This document shows, one piece after another, positions 52,760 to 60,004 of a DNA stretch of 64,000 nucleotides. Position 1 is the stretch's first letter. Every line of letters begins with the position of its first letter. The notes below the pieces were generated by a model. It was not told the DNA's origin, did not search any database, and saw only the letters and a program-made list of their open reading frames with translations. Position numbers and translations under genes: made by a program. Source of the stretch: VXYL01 sp965243095 (lineage in GTDB: Bacteria; Pseudomonadota; Gammaproteobacteria; Pseudomonadales; Azotimanducaceae); assembly GCA_965243095.1 (NCBI GenBank), contig OZ251530.1, positions 3,286,001 through 3,350,000 of the forward strand, in the 5' to 3' direction.

Positions 52760-54082
52760 CTAAGGTGCCGCTTGCGCGAGCGTGTTCGTTGGACGCAGGC
52801 CGGTCGCGGATGTTTCCGCGCCAGCGCGCGCCGAGGGATAGTAGATGAAATTGTGTACCACCCGCAGCGCCGTGGTGGCAAGCGGCGCCTTGCCGTCGAA
52901 AGCCGGGCGGTAGCGCGCGTGGCGCATGGCGCGGCGCACCTTGGTCTCCATCATGTTGCCGGGTTCCGAGCGCAAGGTCTCCACGTTGGCGACCAAGCCT
53001 TCCGCGTCCACATCGATGGAAAGCTCCACCAGGCCGTCGCGGGCGTCGCCCAGCCGTGCGTGGCTCGGCACCGGCGGATCCTTCGGCATCGGCAGATAAA
53101 GCGGCGCCGGCGCGTCGAACGTGCTCGCCAGCAAGCCGCGGTTCGCCTCGAGCATTTCCCACACCTTGCGGTACAGCGTGAACGCCCGCGGCTTCTTCTC
53201 GAACAACAGGAACCAGTCGCCAAGTTCCAACATGGCATGCGCGACGTCCGCGGGTTTCGCATCGTCGCGCCGTTGCAGCCGGTTCACCACCTCGATGAGC
53301 GCGCCTTCGCCGCGCGAGAAGCGGTTGATCGACGTCGCCCGCCCGCTGCGATAGGTCGCGTCCGCGTAGGCGATGCGGCTGCCCGCCGCCGACCGCCCGC
53401 CGCGGCGGCGTCTCTCCAGCGCTTGGTACGGCGGGAAGCGCTCGGCGCGGTAGGTGGCGGCAACCCAACGCAACGCCCGCACATGCGCCGGATGTTCCGG
53501 CGGCAATTCCTTCGCCGCCACCGCGGCGGCGTGCTCGTACAGACCCCGGGCGGAGAAGATGTTGTACGACGACAAGTACCAATCCGCGAGCACGAACAAC
53601 CCGGGCAACAGCGCCGGATCATCGGCGCCATAGTTGCGCAACAGCGTCCTGTAGGCGTATTCGTGCCGCTTGTTCGCCTCGCCCCGGCGACCGCGCTCGG
53701 CCAGCAGCGCCGCTTGGCGGTACACCGCGGTGACTTGGCTCGGATGGTGCAGCCCGCGCCCGATGCGGTTGATGTGCAAAGCACGGTCGTAGGCGCCGAA
53801 CGCGCCATCGTCGTCGCCAACGCCGGCAAGCGCGTCGCCCAGCACCAGCAACGGTTCCACCAGCGCCAAGTCGTAACGGTTGGAACGCCGCTCGATGCGA
53901 TCGATCACCGCTTCCACGGTGTTGATGGCGGCGACATGCTCGCCGGCCGCGGTCTGCCCGGCGGCCTCCTGTACCGCGGCCTCCTCATGCGCACGGTCTT
54001 CGGCAGCCGCGCCAAGCGCGACCGACCATCCGACCAGCGCGGCGACGAGCGGCCGCCACAGGCTGTTGGATTTTCGATTCAA
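52760..54082 (-). CDS. Exported TPR protein with a TonB C-terminal-like domain
   Basis: 440 aa. N-terminal signal segment (WRPLVAALVGWSVALGAAAE), then helical TPR-type repeats (LVEPLLVLGDALAGVGDDDG, AFGAYDRALHINRIGRGLHH, TLLRNYGADDPALLPGLFVL), and a C-terminal TonB/energy-transducer-like fold (GLVELSIDVDAEGLVANVET; MMETKVRRAMRHARYRPAFD). It could connect a periplasmic partner to the cassette. TTG 54082 follows GGAG and gives the signal peptide; ATG 54166 upstream would add 28 charged residues. First gene of the leftward five-gene cassette. Confidence 0.7.
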   Translation of the reverse strand: MNRKSNSLWRPLVAALVGWSVALGAAAEDRAHEEAAVQEAAGQTAAGEHVAAINTVEAVIDRIERRSNRYDLALVEPLLVLGDALAGVGDDDGAFGAYDRALHINRIGRGLHHPSQVTAVYRQAALLAERGRRGEANKRHEYAYRTLLRNYGADDPALLPGLFVLADWYLSSYNIFSARGLYEHAAAVAAKELPPEHPAHVRALRWVAATYRAERFPPYQALERRRRGGRSAAGSRIAYADATYRSGRATSINRFSRGEGALIEVVNRLQRRDDAKPADVAHAMLELGDWFLLFEKKPRAFTLYRKVWEMLEANRGLLASTFDAPAPLYLPMPKDPPVPSHARLGDARDGLVELSIDVDAEGLVANVETLRSEPGNMMETKVRRAMRHARYRPAFDGKAPLATTALRVVHNFIYYPSARAGAETSATGLRPTNTLAQAAP

Positions 54083-54173
54083 CAACGCCTCACGCTCCAA
54101 GAGTTCCTTGCGCACGGTGGCAGCTTGAGTGTCCACCCGCGCACAATCGCAGTCAAGCGTTTGCATGGATTAT

Positions 54174-54263
54174 TGGCGGAGAGGCAGGGATTCGAACCCT
54201 GGGTGACCGCAAGGACACACCTGATTTCGAGTCAGGCCCATTCGACCGCTCTGGCACCTCTCC
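54174..54263 (-). tRNA. serU: tRNA-Ser (anticodon CGA)
   Basis: 90 nt including an encoded CCA (54174-54176). The acceptor stem GGAGAGG/CCTCTCC, the T loop GGTTCGAATCC, the long serine-type variable arm and the anticodon stem CCTGA-CTCGAAA-TCAGG give anticodon CGA, reading UCG codons. Discriminator base is G. Confidence 0.93.
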
Positions 54264-54417
54264 GAGTCCGGCCGCGTCGGTGGACACGTCCGTGGGTTGC
54301 GTATTGTGGCCAAAGCCAAGGCAAAACGCCAGCGATCGAGTCGGAAGCTGGTGGTGCGCCGGTTGTGTGTCACCATTGCGGCGGCGGTGGCCAAACGAGG
54401 CAAACGAGGTGTGCGGA

Positions 54418-56214
54418 GTGCCAGACAAACAGGCCGAACAAGAAGCGCTGGCGGCGCTCAAGGCGTATGGCGAGGCGATGCGCGACGGGGATGTGGCCGC
54501 GCAGGTGGCGTTTTTCGCGGACGAGTGGCACAGCGAGGCCGGCAGCACGAAGGCGGAGGTGCGGGCGTCGTTGCGGCAGGAGGCGGAACGCGCCGGCAAC
54601 GCGCGCAAGCGCTTGCTGCTCGACAACGCCAAGGTGGTGGTGGAAGGCGACACGGCCATCATCGACCCGGTGACGCTGCGCTCGCCCAAAGGCGGCGGCG
54701 TGCTGCGTTTCGTGCTGAAGTGGGAGGATGGCGCTTGGCGCTGCGTCAGCATGGGCGGCACTCGCGTGGGCGATGCGGCGGCGGAAACGGTGCGCCGGGT
54801 GCGCGAGCGCGTGGTGGCGGATGCCGAGCGGCCGGGCTACCACTTCGTTGTGCCGGAAGGCGTCGCCATGCCGTTCGATCCCAACGGGGCCATCTATTGG
54901 CGCGGGCGCTACCACCTGTTCTACATCTTCCAAGACACGCGCCTTGGCCGCAAAGCCGATCACTGGGGACATGTTTCCAGCACGGATTTGTTCCACTGGC
55001 GGCACCATCCCACCGGCCTCATCGACGGCATGTACAGCGGCAACTGCTTCCTGAACAAGGACGGCGTGCCGACGATGTGCTACCACCAAGTGAAGCAGGG
55101 CAACGCCTTGGCCGTGGCGCTGGACGAGGACTTGAACGAGTGGCGGAGACTGCCCGCCATCACGCCGAAGACCCGGCCGGGGGACGAGCATCATGGCAAG
55201 TACCGTTCCTGGGATCCGTTCGGCTGGTGGGATGGCCATGCGTACTACGCGATCTTCGGCGGCACGCGGCCGGCCATCGCCAAGGCGCCCGCGCTGGAAG
55301 GGCCTTGGCGGTTTGTGGGGGATCTGTTCGCCCACGGCGTGGAAGGCGTGTCTTTGGACGAGGATGTCTCGTGCCCGGATCTCTTTCGGCTGGGCGGCGC
55401 GGGGGGTGTTGGCGTTCCGGGCGGGTCGGGAAGCGGCAAAGACGTGCTGCTGTGCATCAGCCACCGTTTGGGCTGCCGCTACTACGTCGGCGAGTGGCGC
55501 GACGAGCGGTTCCATCCAGAACACCACGCGCAGATGAGCTGGGTGGACAACGGCTTCTTCGCCCCGGAGAGCCTGCTGGACGACAAGGGGCGGCGCATCA
55601 TGTGGGCGTGGCTGATGGACGAGCCGGAGTTCGGCGCCCGTTCCGCCCACGGCTGGTCGGGCACGCTGAGCTTGCCGCGGGTGTTGTCGCTGGGCGGCGA
55701 CGGGCGCTTGCGCATCAACGTGCCGGAGGAAATCGAGCGCTTGCGCTACGCCGCGGTGCGGCGCGGCGGGTTCAACCTTGCCGCGGACGCCTCGCTCGCA
55801 CTCGATGAGGTTGCCGGCGACAGCATCGAGTTGTCCGCGGAAATGGAGAGCGCCGCAGCGTCCGCGTACGGAGTGAAGGTGCGCGTTTCCCCGGACGGAG
55901 CCGAGCAAACATCGATCTTCTACGACGCCGCCGAGAAACGCCTGAAGGTCGATACCCGCCACGCCGGCCCGAAGGACGCGCCCGGCGTCCTCGAAGCGGC
56001 CCCGTTTGAGTTGGCGAGCGGCGAACGGCTGCGGCTACGCGTCTTCGTGGACCGCTCCGTCGTGGAAGTGTTCGCCAACGGCCGCCAAGCCATCGCCCGC
56101 CGCATCTATCCCTCGCGCTCGGACAGCGTCGGCGTGCGCATCTTCGCCCAAGGCGGCGGTGCGCGGGTACATTCACTGAACGCATGGCGAATCGCACCAT
56201 CGAACGCCTTCTGA
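54418..56214 (+). CDS. NTF2-like domain fused to a glycoside hydrolase family 32 enzyme
   Basis: 598 aa. Residues about 1-125 resemble a SnoaL/DUF4440 NTF2-like domain (MRDGDVAAQVAFFADEWHSE; VVVEGDTAIIDPVTLRSPKG; WEDGAWRCVSMGG). The rest is GH32 (beta-fructosidase/levanase-like): nucleophile in PFDPNGAIYWRGRYHLFYIF, WDP in YRSWDPFGWWDG, and the third motif in EDVSCPDLFRLGG. In classic GH32 the residue before the Cys is the acid/base Glu (ECPD); here it is Ser, with DED two to four residues upstream. A C-terminal beta-sandwich follows (LRLRVFVDRSVVEVFANG). No signal peptide, so it appears cytoplasmic. Start GTG 54418 is 150 nt beyond the tRNA gene. Confidence 0.82.
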   Translation: MPDKQAEQEALAALKAYGEAMRDGDVAAQVAFFADEWHSEAGSTKAEVRASLRQEAERAGNARKRLLLDNAKVVVEGDTAIIDPVTLRSPKGGGVLRFVLKWEDGAWRCVSMGGTRVGDAAAETVRRVRERVVADAERPGYHFVVPEGVAMPFDPNGAIYWRGRYHLFYIFQDTRLGRKADHWGHVSSTDLFHWRHHPTGLIDGMYSGNCFLNKDGVPTMCYHQVKQGNALAVALDEDLNEWRRLPAITPKTRPGDEHHGKYRSWDPFGWWDGHAYYAIFGGTRPAIAKAPALEGPWRFVGDLFAHGVEGVSLDEDVSCPDLFRLGGAGGVGVPGGSGSGKDVLLCISHRLGCRYYVGEWRDERFHPEHHAQMSWVDNGFFAPESLLDDKGRRIMWAWLMDEPEFGARSAHGWSGTLSLPRVLSLGGDGRLRINVPEEIERLRYAAVRRGGFNLAADASLALDEVAGDSIELSAEMESAAASAYGVKVRVSPDGAEQTSIFYDAAEKRLKVDTRHAGPKDAPGVLEAAPFELASGERLRLRVFVDRSVVEVFANGRQAIARRIYPSRSDSVGVRIFAQGGGARVHSLNAWRIAPSNAF

Positions 56215-56221
56215 CGCGCCT

Positions 56222-56854
56222 ATGGTGCAACCCGTGGTCGCCCATTACTGGGAGAGAAAGCAAGGCCCGCTGCTCGTGGCGGCTCTGTTCACATTCCTAT
56301 CCACCTGCGCATGGGCCGAGAGCCGCGGCGTTGTCGCGGACATCCTGCTGACGCAGACGACGTCAATCAGCCCTGTCGCCAACGACCACCCCGTGGAACT
56401 CCACACCGCAGGAGAGTTCGCGCAGGATGTTATGGGGCGAACGCGCGTGGAGTGGGATGGCCAGATCAACATTTCCGACCCCGTCGATGGCGTCGCCTGG
56501 CATGTGGACGTGGCGAAAGGCGTGGCGTTCCGCAGCGAACTCGAGCCTGCCCGGCCCGCCCGCCCAGTCGGAACAAACCAGCCAACTAGCGAACCGCTGG
56601 AGCCGCGCGTCATCAACGGTCTCCAATGCGAAGGGCTGCGTTGGACACATGAGGTTCCCACCACCACGAAGGGCATCGTCACCGAGACGTGGACAACCCA
56701 CGCTTTTGGAATGTTGCTTGAGGTCCTGACGGTGACACGCGACCCGCACAACGGCGTCCACACGCGGGAACTGCGGAACGTCCGCGAAGCCGAATTCCCC
56801 GACAACACCTTCCGCCCCAACCCGCGCTTTCGCATCGTCGAAAACCGCAAGTGA
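56222..56854 (+). CDS. Exported protein of unknown function
   Basis: 210 aa with a signal peptide (GPLLVAALFTFLSTCAWAES, cleavage after WAES-type site). The mature part has no recognised domain; it holds beta-like segments (RTRVEWDGQINISDPVDGVA; WHVDVAKGVAFRSELEPARP; TETWTTHAFGMLLEVLTVTR). It follows the GH32 gene by 7 nt and could act with it. Codon use resembles the neighbours. Confidence 0.62.
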   Translation: MVQPVVAHYWERKQGPLLVAALFTFLSTCAWAESRGVVADILLTQTTSISPVANDHPVELHTAGEFAQDVMGRTRVEWDGQINISDPVDGVAWHVDVAKGVAFRSELEPARPARPVGTNQPTSEPLEPRVINGLQCEGLRWTHEVPTTTKGIVTETWTTHAFGMLLEVLTVTRDPHNGVHTRELRNVREAEFPDNTFRPNPRFRIVENRK

Positions 56855-56875
56855 GAACGAAGCGGATGGGCCGCG

Positions 56876-58273
56876 CTAAACGTCCGCCGCCACGGCTTCG
56901 AGTATCTCCGGCAGCCGCTCCACGAAATAAAGGGGCAGCGACAACAGACGGTAGCGAACGCGCTCGATGCCGTCGCCGCGGCGAATGTTCGCCTGCACGG
57001 TTTGCAGGGTTGGCGGCTGGGTGTCGAACCGCACCGCGAGGGGCACTTGCCGCTCGGCCACGAACTGGTGCAGCGACCGCATGGCGCCGGCGCGGCCGGC
57101 CTTCACCTCGATGGGCACGATGCGGCCGCCGAACTCCGCGACGTAATCCACCTCCGCGTTGTTGGCCCGGCCTGCGCGCAGCCAGTAGGTGAGTTCGCGG
57201 TTCGGGCGTGGGGCCAGCAGGTGTTGCAGGTGTTGGCCGACGAACTGCTCGGCAACCGCCCCGGCGTTGACGAGCTCGGTTGCGCGGCTGGCCGCCAGCG
57301 CGTCCCAGCCGAGACCGCAGATGGCGTTCATCAGGCCCACGTCCAAGAAGATCAGCTTGAACGCACGTTCCCGCAGATGCGCTTGCAGCGGCAGGCCGGC
57401 GCAGTGGCTGTGGGTGACCTTGGCGATCACCCGCGCCATCGCCAAGAGATCGACGTCGCGGCGGATGGTGGCGCTTTGTTCGCCTTCGGAGACGTTGCTG
57501 TACTTCGCCTTGCGCCCAACGTGCCTGGCGGCGAAGTTGAACACCCGCAGCATCCGCGTGAGGTCTCGACGGGCGGCGTACTTGCGGAAGTCGTCGCGGT
57601 ACGTTTCCACGATGTCGGCATGGATGGCGCCCACGGCGCGCAAGTTGGCGGATTCCGCGTACTCCCGCACCGCCTCCGGCATGCCGCCGACGAAGAGGTA
57701 CACGCGCAAAGCGTCCAGAGCGCGGGCGTGTATCAGCGGGTCGATCGCCGGTTCGTTCGGGCGCGGCCACTCGAACGCTTCGATCTGCCGGGCGAGGCCA
57801 TCTTGGCCGGTGCCGCGCAGGAACTCGGTGAACGTCATCGGCCCCATGTGCAGATGCGTCAGGCGGCCCACGGGCATTGGGAAACCCGTTTCGGCCAGCG
57901 CGAACTCCAGCAGCGACCCCGCCGCCACCACCGGTTGTTCCGGCATGTCCTCCAAGAAATAGCGCAGCGTGGCCAAGGCCGCCGGCGCGGCCTGTACCTC
58001 GTCGAGGAAGAGCACGGTGCTTGGCGTCACGGCCTTGCCGGTGGCCGCGTCGATGAGGTTCAGCAGGCTGCGCGGCTCCTTCAGCCGGGCGAAGGCCGCC
58101 GCCAAATCCGGCTGCCGCTCCAGATCCACCGTTGCGAGCGGCAGGCCGGCATCTTCGCAAAACAACCGCACGAGGGTGGATTTGCCCACCTGCCGAGCGC
58201 CGCGGATCAGCAGCGGCTTGCGCCGGGGCGCACGCAGCCAAGCGTGCAAAGCGTGTAGCTGATGGCGTTGCAT
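56876..58273 (-). CDS. AAA_14 / DUF4143 ATPase
   Basis: 465 aa. Walker A in LLIRGARQVGKSTLVRLFCE, Walker B in TVLFLDEVQAAPAALATLRY, sensor segment VVAAGSLLEFALAE, and C-terminal DUF4143 with a nuclease-like EVDYVAEFGGRIVPIEVKAG motif. The family is widespread and often carried on mobile or accessory regions; function is unknown. ATG 58273 (MQRHQLHALHAWLRAPRRKP) is chosen as the common family start. It is preceded by an AT-rich, perfectly palindromic site (58294-58334) that could regulate it. Confidence 0.85.
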   Translation of the reverse strand: MQRHQLHALHAWLRAPRRKPLLIRGARQVGKSTLVRLFCEDAGLPLATVDLERQPDLAAAFARLKEPRSLLNLIDAATGKAVTPSTVLFLDEVQAAPAALATLRYFLEDMPEQPVVAAGSLLEFALAETGFPMPVGRLTHLHMGPMTFTEFLRGTGQDGLARQIEAFEWPRPNEPAIDPLIHARALDALRVYLFVGGMPEAVREYAESANLRAVGAIHADIVETYRDDFRKYAARRDLTRMLRVFNFAARHVGRKAKYSNVSEGEQSATIRRDVDLLAMARVIAKVTHSHCAGLPLQAHLRERAFKLIFLDVGLMNAICGLGWDALAASRATELVNAGAVAEQFVGQHLQHLLAPRPNRELTYWLRAGRANNAEVDYVAEFGGRIVPIEVKAGRAGAMRSLHQFVAERQVPLAVRFDTQPPTLQTVQANIRRGDGIERVRYRLLSLPLYFVERLPEILEAVAADV

Positions 58274-58293
58274 GGGCGCAACATAACGGAAAC

Positions 58294-58334
58294 ATACCCA
58301 TAAAATCAATTTTTGGTTATCGTTTTATGGGTAT
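58294..58334. promoter_or_regulatory. Perfect 12-bp inverted repeat, operator-like
   Basis: ATACCCATAAAA (58294-58305) and its exact reverse complement TTTTATGGGTAT (58323-58334), 17 nt between, in an AT-rich island 21 bp upstream of the DUF4143 ATPase start. Symmetry and position suggest a repressor site or a divergent promoter region. Confidence 0.55.
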
Positions 58335-58388
58335 ATTTATGGTTGGCTCTTTCCTACGAGGGGGAAGCCCTCACGCCGAAAAAACGCT

Positions 58389-58417
58389 TGACTGCCGCGC
58401 CGGAGTGCGGTTTGATC
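58389..58417 (+). promoter_or_regulatory. Possible promoter upstream of the metzincin/LRR operon
   Basis: TTGACT (58389-58394), a 17-nt spacer and TTTGAT give a fair sigma-70 match (-10 four of six). It is about 360 nt upstream of the metzincin gene. Elsewhere in 58335-58748 I see two AAAACGCTTG direct repeats (about 58382 and 58503) and the poly-C tract, and no gene. Confidence 0.3.
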
Positions 58418-58575
58418 GGCGTCCAAGCTATCGAGATCGGCCGCGGGAGGGTGGCAGAACGATGAGCGGAGCGAAACGGGGTTGCGGCGCTGTCACCGGC
58501 GCGAAAACGCTTGCCCGACGAAAAAAAAGTTGCCGCCAACGGCCAAAAAACGCCGAAGTTGGCACGGTTTTTGAA

Positions 58576-58594
58576 CCCCCCCCCCCCCCCCCCC
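58576..58594. repeat. Homopolymeric tract of 19 cytosines
   Basis: Uninterrupted run of 19 C in a noncoding stretch, about 155 bp upstream of the secreted metzincin start. Tracts of this length are length-unstable through slipped-strand mispairing and can switch downstream expression; it could also be an assembly or sequencing artefact. Confidence 0.8.
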
Positions 58595-58748
58595 GCATGC
58601 CGGCCACTGCATTGACCCGCGTCGGGTCGTCCGCGGAGCTGCGTCCCGCCTGAATCGGCCGGTCCCCAACCGACCGCCCGCCCAACAAGCCGACCACGCC
58701 GCCACCGCCCTGCGCCGTGGCGTTGCGCCCGTATGCCTTGTCCGACGG

Positions 58749-60002
58749 GTGCTGGCGGGCCTGAGCGCGCTTTTCCTCGCGTCAGTGGCCAGTTGCGCTC
58801 ACGCGGACGCGCTCTTTCTGCCGGTGGTGGCGCAAGACCGGCCGGCGGCGCCAGCGGCAGGCTTGGGCTCGGATGGCAACGCCCCGAGTTCCGCCAGCGG
58901 AGGCGCTTGGGAGCGGCGCGTGCGGGTCGCGCGGCATGAGCTGGCCGCAGCGCGGGAGGACGTCGAGAACGCCGGCGCGGGACGTTTGCTGCTCAACGTC
59001 AAGGACGGCGTCCGCCTCAATGTGGTCGTGGAACGAACGGCGCCAACCAAGTGGGGCTTTTCGCTGTCCGGCCGCGTTGCGGGTGGCGGTGTGGGCTTCG
59101 TAACGATGGTGGTGCACGAGGACGCCGTCGCGGGTTCCTTCTGGACGCCGAGCGGCTCGTGGGAGCTGCTGCCGGTGGGCGGAGGCGTTCACGCGTTGCG
59201 GGACGTATCGAAGCTGCCGCCGATGGAGTGCGGTGGCATGTTGCAGAAGGAGGTAGATGCCCCCGGTAGCAAGGCGTCGGGCGCGGACGACGTTGCGGTG
59301 GTGGACATTCTGATCGTGTACACGCCGGCGGCCCAGGAAAGAGTCGAGGGCTGGACGGACTCCCCGGCCGCGGCCCGGTCTTGGATCAAGGCTCGCAACG
59401 ACTTGGGCATCGCCTTGGCGAACGACGCCTTTGAACGCAGCGGCGCTTTCATCTCCTTGAACCTCGTGGGCTTCGAGAAGGTGGACTACGAGACGGAGAC
59501 GCATGAGACGGAATACTTGGTCCTGGAGAGTGACGATGTGAAGGCCCTCCGTGATCGCCTCGGTGCTGATCTTGTTCACGCGACTGTCGCCTGTTGCTTC
59601 GGAGCGGGAGGCACAGACGGCCTTAGCTGGCTCACCGCTGGTTCCGGCGTCAATTTCATTGCACATGAGGTGGGCCACAACTTTGGAATCCTCCACGAAC
59701 GCCACGAATTTTCCGGATCCGTCGGAACTCAGGGATACGTCCACGGTTTCACGACAGAGGGCTGCGAAAAGACCATCATGTCGTACGGCAGGGAATGGGA
59801 TTGCGATGGCCGTGGCTACGGCGACACGCATCCGCCGTTCTTTGCTTCGCCGTGGCGCTACGCCCCAGGCAGTGGTCGCCCGCTGGGGATGGCGAGATTC
59901 TCCAAGGACCGGGGAGCCCGCGGCCCGGCGGACGCAGTCTTGACGCTAAATCGAGACCGCCACCGCGTCGCCAACCTCCGACCGAGCCGCAACGGGGAGT
60001 GA
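58749..60002 (+). CDS. Secreted zinc metalloprotease, metzincin (reprolysin-like)
   Basis: 417 aa with a signal segment (LAGLSALFLASVASCAHADA; the positively charged n-region is missing, so the true start may be unusual or upstream). Zinc site HEVGHNFGILHERH (HExxHxxxxxH) and the Met-turn TIMSYG are metzincin hallmarks; the preceding domain (residues about 30-185) looks like a propeptide or adhesion domain. It should cleave extracellular or surface proteins. The stop is 2 nt before the LRR gene, so they are one operon. Start GTG 58749 is the only standard start upstream of the signal segment. Confidence 0.82.
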   Translation: MLAGLSALFLASVASCAHADALFLPVVAQDRPAAPAAGLGSDGNAPSSASGGAWERRVRVARHELAAAREDVENAGAGRLLLNVKDGVRLNVVVERTAPTKWGFSLSGRVAGGGVGFVTMVVHEDAVAGSFWTPSGSWELLPVGGGVHALRDVSKLPPMECGGMLQKEVDAPGSKASGADDVAVVDILIVYTPAAQERVEGWTDSPAAARSWIKARNDLGIALANDAFERSGAFISLNLVGFEKVDYETETHETEYLVLESDDVKALRDRLGADLVHATVACCFGAGGTDGLSWLTAGSGVNFIAHEVGHNFGILHERHEFSGSVGTQGYVHGFTTEGCEKTIMSYGREWDCDGRGYGDTHPPFFASPWRYAPGSGRPLGMARFSKDRGARGPADAVLTLNRDRHRVANLRPSRNGE

Positions 60003-60004
60003 CG

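Noticed and set aside
54370..55962. Long leftward open frame opposite the GH32 gene
   Set aside because: Composition dominated by Arg, His and Gln, no domain pattern; the opposite strand carries the GH32 motifs.
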